From NCBI GenBank assembly GCA_020719725.1, contig DYPU01000008.1:1-50779 (forward strand): a stretch of 50,779 bases of DNA. The letters run 5' to 3'. Positions 15,903 through 22,925 of this stretch are shown here, one piece after another (within the stretch, counting starts at the first letter, position 1; each line of letters starts with the position of its first letter). The notes beneath the pieces are model-generated. The model was given only the letters and a program-made list of their open reading frames with translations. It was not told the DNA's origin and searched no databases. The DNA comes from Anaerolinea sp. (lineage in GTDB: Bacteria > Chloroflexota > Anaerolineae > Anaerolineales > Villigracilaceae). The translations under genes were made by a program, and so were the position numbers.

Positions 15903-17009
15903 TCAGGGTTGATACGGGGCCTGTTCTTCGCGCACAGCCACATAATGCATTCCACCCACCTGACGAATCAGGCCCTTAATTTCCATCATTGCCAGGGTCG
16001 AGGAAACCTGGTCTATGGGCAGTCCAGTCTGAGCGCGAATTTCATCGACATGCAAGGGTTGCGAGCCAATCACCTGAAACAGGCTGGCTTCGGTGGGGTC
16101 GGCTGGTAAAACCTTCCGAATTTCACGGCGTTCTACGTTGCGCGTCAGGTCGAGCGCATCCAAAATATCTCTGGCAACCAGCAATGGTTTTGCGCCAGAG
16201 GCAATCAGCCGATTTGTGCCTTTGCTTTGAGGGGCAAAAATATTACCCGGCAGGGCGAAGACATCCCGGCCCTGCTCAGCAGCAAACGCAGCAGTGATTA
16301 ACGCGCCGCTGGTTTCAGCCGCTTCGATCACCACCACCGCCAATGAAAGGCCACTGATAATGCGGTTACGCGGCGGGAAATTGGCGCTTTCAGGTGGAGT
16401 TCCGGGCGCATAGTCGCTGATGACAGCCCCCTGCAACGCAATTTTTTCGGCCATTGCGCGATGTTCGGGCGGATAGATACGGTCTACCCCAGAGCCGAGT
16501 ATAGCCAACGTTCTTCCCCCGGCTTTTAACGCTGCGCTATGGGCCACCGCATCGACCCCGCGCGCCAACCCGCTAACGACGGTTACACCATTTTGGGCCA
16601 GAGCAGCCGCAGTTTCTTCTGCCACCTGGCGGCCATAAGCGGTGACGGCACGTGTGCCAACAATCGCCACCGCCCAGGCATCTTCGGAGCTAAAATTACC
16701 TCGCAGATAAAGCACGGGCGGCGGCTGGTCAATTTCTTTAAGTTTGGCTGGGTATTCAGGGTCGGCCCAGGTTAAAACATTGATGCCCTGAGCTTCGATT
16801 TGGGCCAGGTATTGCTCCAAATTCAGGCTGGCGCGCGTTTCAAGAACACGTTGAGCCAATTTGGCGGTTAACCCAGCCGAGGCCAAGTCAAAGGGGGAGG
16901 CGTTCCAGGCGCTTTCAGCATCGCCAAAATAGTCCAACAGAGCACGCAAACGTACCGCGCCGATTCCCTTTACCAGGGTAAACGCAACCCAAAATTTTTT
17001 ATCCATCAT
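15903..17009 (-). CDS. dprA: DNA-processing protein DprA/Smf
   Basis: A 368-residue protein that loads RecA on incoming single-stranded DNA during natural transformation. After a SAM-like N-terminal helical region (WVAFTLVKGIGAVRLRALLDYFG) comes the extended Rossmann fold with VAIVGTRAVTAYGR, VSGLARGVDAVAH and LGSGVDRIYPPEHR, then PGNIFAPQSKGTNRLIASGA. The last ~60 residues form the DprA winged helix (LHVDEIRAQTGLPIDQVSSTLAMMEIKGLI). The double ATG at 17009/17006 begins the conserved part; upstream codons overlap rimM. It is the last gene of the ffh-rpsP-khpA-rimM cluster, a position that may reflect only operon growth. Confidence 0.93.
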   Translation of the reverse strand: MMDKKFWVAFTLVKGIGAVRLRALLDYFGDAESAWNASPFDLASAGLTAKLAQRVLETRASLNLEQYLAQIEAQGINVLTWADPEYPAKLKEIDQPPPVLYLRGNFSSEDAWAVAIVGTRAVTAYGRQVAEETAAALAQNGVTVVSGLARGVDAVAHSAALKAGGRTLAILGSGVDRIYPPEHRAMAEKIALQGAVISDYAPGTPPESANFPPRNRIISGLSLAVVVIEAAETSGALITAAFAAEQGRDVFALPGNIFAPQSKGTNRLIASGAKPLLVARDILDALDLTRNVERREIRKVLPADPTEASLFQVIGSQPLHVDEIRAQTGLPIDQVSSTLAMMEIKGLIRQVGGMHYVAVREEQAPYQP

Positions 17010-17043
17010 GTTGATTGTTGGACAGTTCCACAGCCTTGGCAGT

Positions 17044-17601
17044 TTATTCCAAGCCAGGCAGCAAACGCACCCGCACCAGGCCAGCCGCCGGATCGAGGGC
17101 CAGGATAACGCCTTCAATGGCCGGAACTAAAAGCTCACGACCGTCTGGGCGCTTCACCACATAGACTTCATTGGCGCCTGTGATTAGGATTTCGGCCAGG
17201 ATGCCAAGTTCTTCGTCCGCTTCATTGAGCACTTTCAGACCAATTACTTGATGGTGATAGTATTCACCTGCGGGCAAAGGCGGGCGGTCGTCTGCCCGGA
17301 CAAAGACAATCGTATGGCGGTATTTTCCGGCTTCTTCAGGGGTTTTTATGCCACGAAAAGAGACCAAAAGGCCATCATTGTGGCCGCGCACGGCAGAAAT
17401 CGTCTGCGGAATATGGCTTTCGCCAAAATACAGACGGGTTCCGGGCTGTAAACGCTGAGGAAAGTCGGTGTAGATTTCCATCAGCAATTCACCGCGCAGG
17501 CCATGCGGGCGACGCAGCAGGCCAACGCTCAAATACACAGGCTCGCCAGAAGCGGGCGAGCCTGTCTGGCCAGGGGATACTGGCTCGTTTTCAGCAGTCA
17601 T
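17044..17601 (-). CDS. rimM: 16S rRNA processing protein RimM
   Basis: A 185-residue ribosome maturation factor that binds S19 and helps shape the 30S head. The N-terminal RimM domain starts around residue 23 (VYLSVGLLRRPHGLRGELLMEIYTD); the C-terminal PRC-barrel contains YYHHQVIGLKVLNEADEELG and NEVYVVKRPDGRELLVPAI. The ATG overlaps the khpA stop by one base (TGATG), showing translational coupling. The first 20 residues are a low-complexity Gly/Ser/Pro tail whose DNA forms a GC-rich inverted repeat. Confidence 0.95.
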   Translation of the reverse strand: MTAENEPVSPGQTGSPASGEPVYLSVGLLRRPHGLRGELLMEIYTDFPQRLQPGTRLYFGESHIPQTISAVRGHNDGLLVSFRGIKTPEEAGKYRHTIVFVRADDRPPLPAGEYYHHQVIGLKVLNEADEELGILAEILITGANEVYVVKRPDGRELLVPAIEGVILALDPAAGLVRVRLLPGLE

Positions 17602-17834
17602 CAGGGTTCCACCACATCGAGCGTTACTTGCTGTCCTTCACGTTCAGCCGCAACGCGCAGTAGAATGCGAATGGCGTTTGCCACACGTCCGCCTTTGCCA
17701 ATCACCCGCCCCATATCATCTTTGGAAACACGCAATTGCAAGCGAACCCGGTTGCTCTGGCGTGATTGGCTGACTTCTACTTGCTCAGGGTTTTCCACCA
17801 GAGACTTGGCAATAAACTCGGTCAGAGCTTTCAT
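17601..17834 (-). CDS. khpA: KH-domain RNA-binding protein KhpA
   Basis: A 77-residue single KH-domain protein that binds RNA and, in other bacteria, pairs with KhpB/Jag to influence cell elongation. The KH core is VSKDDMGRVIGKGGRVANAIRILLR with the GKGG loop. AAAGG lies upstream of ATG 17834. It sits between rpsP and rimM, the standard position. A TATAAT at 17872-17867 on the minus strand may give an internal promoter for khpA-rimM-dprA, but its -35 is poor. Confidence 0.95.
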   Translation of the reverse strand: MKALTEFIAKSLVENPEQVEVSQSRQSNRVRLQLRVSKDDMGRVIGKGGRVANAIRILLRVAAEREGQQVTLDVVEP

Positions 17835-17901
17835 CCAAAGCCTTTCTACATAATCGAAGAATGCTTATTATAAACAATAGGGCTAAACAGCCCGGCCTGG
17901 C

Positions 17902-18246
17902 TTAGTCGCCAGAGGTGCGAATGGTGGCGCCACGCTTGGCAAAAGCGGCGCTGGCTTCGGCAACCAATACATCGAGCGCTTCGCCCTTCTTAAAGCGGGC
18001 AAACCGATCCAGCGTGCCGGTGGTTTTGAACACCTGGGCCACAGATTCAGTCGGCTGGGCGCCCTTGCTCATCCATTCAAAGACACGGGATTCATCAATG
18101 TCCATGGTGGCGGGCTGGGTACGCGGGTTGTAGAAACCTACAATCTCGATAAAGCGGCCATCGCGTGGGGATTCTTTGTCGGCGACGACGATACGGTAGG
18201 ATGGCTGGGCCTTGAGGCCAATACGGCGGAGACGAATACGAACCAT
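17902..18246 (-). CDS. rpsP: 30S ribosomal protein S16
   Basis: A 114-residue ribosomal protein needed for 30S assembly. MVRIRLRRIGLKAQPSYRIVV and PRDGRFIEIVGFYNPRT are the family signature. The C-terminal ~25 residues (LVAEASAAFAKRGATIRTSGD) go beyond the common 80-90 residue core, a frequent lineage-specific tail. AAGGAG is placed upstream of ATG 18246. It is followed by khpA and rimM; trmD and rplS, often next in this cluster elsewhere, are absent here. Confidence 0.97.
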   Translation of the reverse strand: MVRIRLRRIGLKAQPSYRIVVADKESPRDGRFIEIVGFYNPRTQPATMDIDESRVFEWMSKGAQPTESVAQVFKTTGTLDRFARFKKGEALDVLVAEASAAFAKRGATIRTSGD

Positions 18247-18284
18247 TTGAACTTACTCCTTGAATAATACGATTTGTTTGGGGA

Positions 18285-18333
18285 GATAACCGAGGTTATC
18301 TTTTTTTTAGTGCAAAACCGTTCGATTTTGCAC
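18285..18333 (+). terminator. plus-strand terminator and second hairpin in the ffh-rpsP gap
   Basis: GATAACC (18285-18291) pairs with GGTTATC (18294-18300) and is followed by eight T on the plus strand, although the surrounding genes are all on the minus strand. A second hairpin, GTGCAAAA with TTTTGCAC (18310-18333), lies alongside. The first would end antisense transcripts; on the minus strand neither has a T run, so ffh transcripts can continue into rpsP. Confidence 0.45.
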
Positions 18334-18357
18334 GTTTTCACGTTTTTTTGTTGCGGT

Positions 18358-19680
18358 TTAGCCAAACATTTTGGGCAAGCCCTTAAGACCGCTTTTCTGC
18401 AGGGTTTTCATCAGCTTTTGAGTCTCACGATATTGTTTCATCAGCCGATTTACGTCTTGCACTTCTCGGCCACATCCGGCAGCAATCCGGCGGCGGCGCG
18501 AAGCGTTTAAAATATCGGGGTTGCGGCGTTCACCGCGCGTCATCGAGTTGATAATAGATTCGATGGTGGCAAAGTTCTTTTCGATATCGCGCGGGTCAAC
18601 CGCTTTGGCTGCCTGGCCTAATTGTCCCGGTAGCATCTCCAAAATTTGCGAGAGCGGCCCCATTTTACGCAATTGCCGCATCTGATCGAGCCAGTCTTCC
18701 AGGTCAAATTGGCCCTTCATCAGCTTGTTGGTTTGCTTTTTGGCGCTTTCAGCGTCAAAGGCGGCCTCGGCTTTTTCGATCAGGCCAATCATATCGCCCA
18801 TGCCCAAAATGCGTGAAGCCAATCGGCCAGGGTCAAAGACTTCGAGCGCATCCAGCTTTTCGCCGGTGCCGAGATATTTTAACGGTACACCGGTTACGGT
18901 TCGAACAGAAATGGCCGCGCCGCCGCGTGAATCGCCGTCCATTTTGGTCAAAATCAGGCCGGTAATCGCCACTGTGTCGCGGAAACCTTCGGCAACATGC
19001 AGCGCTTCCTGGCCGATCATTGAATCGACTACTAACAGGGTTTCGACTGGCGGAACGCGCCGAATGATGGCTTTTAGCTCGTCCATCAGGGCATTATCCA
19101 ATTGTGAACGGCCCGCCGTGTCGATAATCATCACGGTGTAGCCGCCTTTTTGAGCCTGATCGAAGGCTTTGGCGGCCAATTCGGGCGGTTTAAGGCTGCT
19201 TTCGGCCATCACCGGTACATCGATACGTTCCCCCAGGCTCTGTAACTGCTGAACAGCCGCCGGGCGGTAGGGGTCCCCAGCCACCAACATGACTCGTTCG
19301 CCTTTGGAACGTAACAATTTTGCCAGTTTTCCGGCGGCGGTTGTCTTGCCAGAGCCTTGCAAGCCTACCAACATCAACACGCGTGGCCGCGCCCCGCTCA
19401 AATTGAGAGGGGAAGGCTCGCCCAGCGTGCCGATCAGTTCTTCGTGGACAATTTTAATGACCTGCTGACCAGGGTTAAGGGCCTTGGAGACTTCCACGCC
19501 CACCGCCCGCGCCCGAACCCGCGCCACGAAATCTTTAACTACGCTGTAGTGGACATCGGCTTCAAGCAAGGCCAGGCGCACTTCACGCATGGCAACATCC
19601 ACGTCGGCCTCGGTGAGTTTCCCGCGGCGGCGTAATCCATCAAACACCTGGTTTAAACGATTGGTAAGAGTTTCAAACAT
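18358..19680 (-). CDS. ffh: signal recognition particle GTPase Ffh
   Basis: A 440-residue protein that, with SRP RNA, delivers nascent membrane proteins to FtsY. It has the N domain (residues 1-90), the G domain with GLQGSGKTTAAGKLA from Gly107, DTAGRSQLD and TKMDGDSRGGAA, and the methionine-rich M domain from ~300 (LPGQLGQAAKAVDPRDIEKNF..., RRRRIAAGCGREVQDVNRLMKQ). ATG 19680 begins the canonical MFETLTNRLNQVFDGLRRRG; 15 upstream codons are dropped. The M-domain tail is short. It heads the ffh-rpsP-khpA-rimM-dprA run; its promoter is embedded in the preceding hairpin. Confidence 0.97.
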   Translation of the reverse strand: MFETLTNRLNQVFDGLRRRGKLTEADVDVAMREVRLALLEADVHYSVVKDFVARVRARAVGVEVSKALNPGQQVIKIVHEELIGTLGEPSPLNLSGARPRVLMLVGLQGSGKTTAAGKLAKLLRSKGERVMLVAGDPYRPAAVQQLQSLGERIDVPVMAESSLKPPELAAKAFDQAQKGGYTVMIIDTAGRSQLDNALMDELKAIIRRVPPVETLLVVDSMIGQEALHVAEGFRDTVAITGLILTKMDGDSRGGAAISVRTVTGVPLKYLGTGEKLDALEVFDPGRLASRILGMGDMIGLIEKAEAAFDAESAKKQTNKLMKGQFDLEDWLDQMRQLRKMGPLSQILEMLPGQLGQAAKAVDPRDIEKNFATIESIINSMTRGERRNPDILNASRRRRIAAGCGREVQDVNRLMKQYRETQKLMKTLQKSGLKGLPKMFG

Positions 19681-19769
19681 AGCCGTATTAAAATTGAAAT
19701 TTTCGCCCCGCGCGGGAGCCTCCACCTGGGAGACTGGGGCGCAGAGTGAAATGGGTAAATGAGAGCGGT

Positions 19770-19798
19770 ATTGTAGCCGAGAAACGTGGCAGGGTCAA
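19770..19798 (-). promoter_or_regulatory. promoter of the ffh operon
   Basis: Minus-strand TTGACC (19798-19793) and TACAAT (19775-19770) with a 17-base spacer. Transcription should start near 19763, leaving about 80 bases of leader before ffh. The promoter lies inside the hairpin that ends the upstream gene. Confidence 0.75.
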
Positions 19799-19813
19799 GG
19801 CCCGTTTCTCGGC
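19776..19813 (-). terminator. hairpin after the S51-like gene, overlapping the ffh promoter
   Basis: GCCGAGAAACG (19776-19786) pairs with CGTTTCTCGGC (19803-19813), an 11-bp perfect stem with a 16-base loop. It lies 15 bases beyond the S51-like stop but has no T run, so termination may be weak or Rho-assisted. Confidence 0.45.
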
Positions 19814-19828
19814 GGTGCAGCCCGGCGC

Positions 19829-20878
19829 TTAAACCCGGCTCAGGCGCGGGCCTTCGGGTGTATCCAAAACGGCCCACCCAGCGGCTTGGATTTGTTTTCG
19901 CAGGCTGTCGGCTTGTGACCAGTCTTTGGCCTGGCGAGCTTTTTCACGTTCGTCGGCCAGGGCCACCAACTCCAGCGGAGGCTGTCCGACAGTTTCAGGG
20001 GGCGTGGTTTCCACGCTGAGGGCCATCTCCCAAGCGTTGGGGGCAATATCGGCAACGGGAGCGCTGCCCAGCCCCAGATCGGTGAAAGAGAATATGGAGC
20101 CGGATGGGTACCTTTCCGGGTCGCAGGCCCGCACCAACGAGACGGAACTAACCCCGCTGACGCGGCATTCCTGTTTGGCAAAATCTAAAATCACCCCGGT
20201 GTGTTCATCCAGCCCCAGGATGGTATTTTCGGGCGAGGCGCTGCGGCACCACTCAGCAAAGCGTTCCATGCCTATAAAGCAGCGTGAGGTATCAACATCG
20301 GCGCCGCCATCGGTGTTATTCCAATGTGGCACGCAAGAAAGCCTCAAGCCAAACGAGGCAAATAAATCGAGGCCTGGCGCGGCATAGACATCTTGTCCAA
20401 CTTTGTAAATTTCATAAACCGGAATCGCCCAGGCCCCAATCGAAATGGTGGCTGCCGAGGCAAAAACCAATGCCGCACCCAGGCGCTGCCGGGCGCGAAT
20501 CAGTTCCCAGGCCAAACTGCCTTGTAACTGTCGAATGGCGTAAGTTGGCGAACCCGCCCCCATAAAAATGAAGTTGGCGCGTAAGAGCGGGGCCAAAATT
20601 TCGGGGTCATCGGGGCTGAAAGCGCTGCCTTTTTTGCGGGCCGGGATGACATCGATAACTGGTTTGTAGTTTCCCAGGCGGGTTTTTAAAAAATCGGCCA
20701 CTCGCCCGGCCACCTGGGCCGAATTAAGCTCAAACCCGGCAGGAGTTTCCATAATGGCAATACGCAAGGGGCCAGCCAACTGATGGGCAAGGCTTTCGTA
20801 AATGCGGCCACCGGCCAGCGAGGTTTCGCCAGAGCCGAGCAGGGCGATGGGGCCAGGTAAATTGGAGGGAGATGTCAT
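19829..20878 (-). CDS. peptidase S51/cyanophycinase-like protein with CysRS-like tail
   Basis: A 349-residue protein. Residues ~10-270 resemble the class I glutamine-amidotransferase-like/S51 fold: PIALLGSGETSLAGGRIYESL opens it, FIFMGAGSPTYAIRQLQGS gives the ligand loop, and FASAATISIGAWAIPVYEIYKVG holds the expected nucleophile elbow with Ser in place. CVPHWNNTDGGADVDTSRC provides a likely catalytic His. The last ~45 residues (VALADEREKARQAKDWSQAD..., then AGWAVLDTPEGPRL) closely resemble the C-terminal end of cysteinyl-tRNA synthetase. No signal peptide. The hydrolase substrate cannot be named, and the tail's role is unknown; tRNA or nucleotide binding is conceivable. Confidence 0.72.
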   Translation of the reverse strand: MTSPSNLPGPIALLGSGETSLAGGRIYESLAHQLAGPLRIAIMETPAGFELNSAQVAGRVADFLKTRLGNYKPVIDVIPARKKGSAFSPDDPEILAPLLRANFIFMGAGSPTYAIRQLQGSLAWELIRARQRLGAALVFASAATISIGAWAIPVYEIYKVGQDVYAAPGLDLFASFGLRLSCVPHWNNTDGGADVDTSRCFIGMERFAEWCRSASPENTILGLDEHTGVILDFAKQECRVSGVSSVSLVRACDPERYPSGSIFSFTDLGLGSAPVADIAPNAWEMALSVETTPPETVGQPPLELVALADEREKARQAKDWSQADSLRKQIQAAGWAVLDTPEGPRLSRV

Positions 20879-20921
20879 GTTGGGTTTCCAGCTTTTCGGT
20901 TTACTTTCAGATCGCTATTGT

Positions 20922-21441
20922 TCACTGTTCCAGCCATGCCCGCACGGCTTGCATGAATTCAGCGGGTTTTTCTTCGTGAGGCAGATGCCCGGCCTGGGGA
21001 ATGATAACGAGCGCAGCCGCGGGGATTTCGGCGGCCAGTTTGACGGAATCCGCCGTCGGAACCAGGCGGTCGTCGTCGCCGATGATAACAAGTGTGGGTA
21101 ACGAGAGTTCAGCGAGGCGTTCGGCCAGCCCAAGCGGACGGCTGGTGAGGCCAAAAGCGGGGCGATCGTAGGCCACTACGCGGCCAAGCTCGGCAAATGG
21201 TTGCATCACTTCGCACCAGGTGTAGACGCTTGCGCCAAAACCGTGCAGCAGGATGAAGGTTTCGTTGCCCGCGCCAAGCTCTTTGTAATGAACACTAAGG
21301 CCTTTCACTTCGATGAATTGGCTGTCGGGATCGACCAGTTGGCTAAACGGGAAGGGTTCCTGTCTGCGGCGGAACTGGAACGAGGAAGGGACCAAGCGTA
21401 AGAAAGACAATGACAAGGATTGGGACGATCAGTTTTTTCAT
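20922..21441 (-). pseudogene. broken alpha/beta hydrolase: frameshift and lost nucleophile region
   Basis: ATG 21441 opens a convincing membrane-anchor N-terminus (MKKLIVPILVIVFLTLGPFL...) that hits a TAG right after TGTLPV. Dropping one T there continues as SQLVDPDSQFIEVKGLSVHY in the neighbouring frame, the normal start of such a hydrolase. That frame then has LLHGFGASVYTW (oxyanion region) and AYDRPAFGLTSRP, but jumps directly to LPTLVIIGDDDRLVP and the His-bearing AGHLPHEEKP. The nucleophile elbow (G-x-S-x-G) and cap, around 100 residues, are missing. Two independent lesions make a non-functional remnant likely. It lies 19 bases after an intact hydrolase gene. Confidence 0.7.
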
Positions 21442-21460
21442 AGGGGTTGTGGGGGAGAAT

Positions 21461-22198
21461 TTAGCGGGGCAGTGATTGGAGGAAAAGATCAATGGCTTGG
21501 GTGGTTTGCTGCCATTGATCTGCAGAAGTGATTGTGGCGGGATTATCACCGGGTTGGAAGCCATAATCACCAAATTGGGCATGGTTGCCCCCTTCGATCA
21601 ACAGAAATTGGCTTTCAGCGGGCAGCAAGGCCTGGGAAGCGCGAATATCTTCGGCCACGAAGATGCCATCGAGTGAACCGGTAATGGATAGAACCGGGAT
21701 GGAACTGGTTTTAAGCGAGTCGTCTGCAGGCGTGGAAGCCAACAAAATCAAACCGTCGATTTGAGAATGATTTTTGGCAAAAATAGAAGCGGCTACGCCC
21801 CCCAGGGAATGCCCGGCAACGACCCAGGTCTTAATCTCTGAAAAGTCTGTCAAAACGGGAGCGGCGGCTTCAAGGTCGAAGAAGGCCAGGTTCAAGCGCA
21901 CGGGAACAAGCACTACCAGATAACCTTGCGCAGCAATTTGACGCAAAACCGGCGCATAGGCGCGATAATCGACCCGTCCGCCAGGGTAGAAGATCAAGCC
22001 GATTTCGGGGGTGAGGGTGGCGGGTTCAAAAGCGATGTAATCCGCCGTTTCGCGGACGGAGATGTCACCGGCAGAGAGGAGGGCGTTGAGGGCGGTTGCC
22101 TGGGGCGGCAGGGCCATTTTGGCCCAGATGACAAATCCAACTGTGAGCAGGAGCACGGTGGCAAGGACGATGAGTAGAAATCGCTTGATGTATTTCAT
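21461..22198 (-). CDS. membrane-anchored alpha/beta hydrolase
   Basis: A 245-residue protein with an N-terminal anchor or uncleaved signal (KRFLLIVLATVLLLTVGFVIW) and an extracytoplasmic alpha/beta hydrolase domain. The nucleophile elbow is VVAGHSLGGVAA (Ser), the acid is probably Asp in ITGSLDGIF, and the base is His in IEGGNHAQFGDYGF. IGLIFYPGGRVDYRAYAPVLRQIA matches the small dienelactone-hydrolase-like group (Abhydrolase_5). Substrate unknown. CAGGAG is placed before ATG 22198, 15 bases after the uracil-DNA glycosylase stop, indicating one operon. Confidence 0.85.
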   Translation of the reverse strand: MKYIKRFLLIVLATVLLLTVGFVIWAKMALPPQATALNALLSAGDISVRETADYIAFEPATLTPEIGLIFYPGGRVDYRAYAPVLRQIAAQGYLVVLVPVRLNLAFFDLEAAAPVLTDFSEIKTWVVAGHSLGGVAASIFAKNHSQIDGLILLASTPADDSLKTSSIPVLSITGSLDGIFVAEDIRASQALLPAESQFLLIEGGNHAQFGDYGFQPGDNPATITSADQWQQTTQAIDLFLQSLPR

Positions 22199-22213
22199 AA
22201 AAACTCCTGAAAA

Positions 22214-22879
22214 TTACGCCTCCAACAGTGTGCGGACTTGCAGCCAGATTTGGTCGAACATGGCAACAGTCAGTTTACCGGTAAGCGTGTTTTGCTGGCT
22301 GGGGTGATAAGAACAAATTAATGTGGCGGCTGGCAATGGATACGTTACGCCATGCCCAAATTTCCAGGCAGGATTATGGATTGAAAATATCCGGGTTAGG
22401 CTGTCAAATGCTATCCGACCCAGCGCCACGATAACTTTAGGGTGAAGCAGGCGCAATTCGTGTTCCAGATAGGGCCGACAGGCGGCAAGTTCCAGCGCAG
22501 TGGGTTTATTATCGGGCGGGGCACAGCGCGCGGCAGCGGTAAGATAAAGGTCGGTCAGAATCAGCCCGTCGTCGCGGGAGCGCGCAGCGGGTTGGTTGGC
22601 GAATCCCGCGCGGTAGAGGGCTGGGTAAAGAAAATTGCCCGACGCGTCGCCGGTAAAATTGCGCCCGGTGCGGTTGGAGCCGTGCGCGCCAGGCGCCAGC
22701 CCTACGACAAAAACCCGGGCAGCCGGATCGCCAAAACCGGGGACGGGTTTGCTCCAGTAGGTTTCGTTGCGATAGGCTTTGCGTTTTTGGCTTGAGACTT
22801 TTTCGCGCCATTCCACCAGGCGCGGACACAGGCGGCAGGTTTCGATTTGGTCGTTGAGGGTTTGGAGGCTGGCGTTCAT
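22214..22879 (-). CDS. family 5 uracil-DNA glycosylase (UDGb type)
   Basis: A 221-residue base-excision repair enzyme that removes uracil and other deaminated bases from DNA. Cys15 and Cys18 (ETCRLCPRLV) with later cysteines near residues ~120 and ~190 fit the 4Fe-4S cluster of thermophile-type UDGs. Motif A is GLAPGAHGSNRTGR, lacking the usual catalytic Asp/Asn at the normal site, as in family 5; motif B is SYHPSQQNTLTGKLT. GFGDPAARVFVVG is also typical. A perfect 15-bp hairpin ends ten bases upstream of the ATG. Confidence 0.9.
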   Translation of the reverse strand: MNASLQTLNDQIETCRLCPRLVEWREKVSSQKRKAYRNETYWSKPVPGFGDPAARVFVVGLAPGAHGSNRTGRNFTGDASGNFLYPALYRAGFANQPAARSRDDGLILTDLYLTAAARCAPPDNKPTALELAACRPYLEHELRLLHPKVIVALGRIAFDSLTRIFSIHNPAWKFGHGVTYPLPAATLICSYHPSQQNTLTGKLTVAMFDQIWLQVRTLLEA

Positions 22880-22888
22880 TCTTTAAAG

Positions 22889-22922
22889 ATGCAGGTCGAA
22901 TAGCATTCTATTCGACCTGCAT
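22889..22922 (-). terminator. 15-bp perfect hairpin between glycosidase and UDG genes
   Basis: Bases 22889-22903 pair perfectly with 22908-22922 around a CATT loop. It lies three bases after the glycoside hydrolase stop and nine bases before the UDG start codon. No T run follows on the minus strand, so it may be a weak terminator, or a processing or translation-control element. Confidence 0.5.
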
Positions 22923-22925
22923 TAT

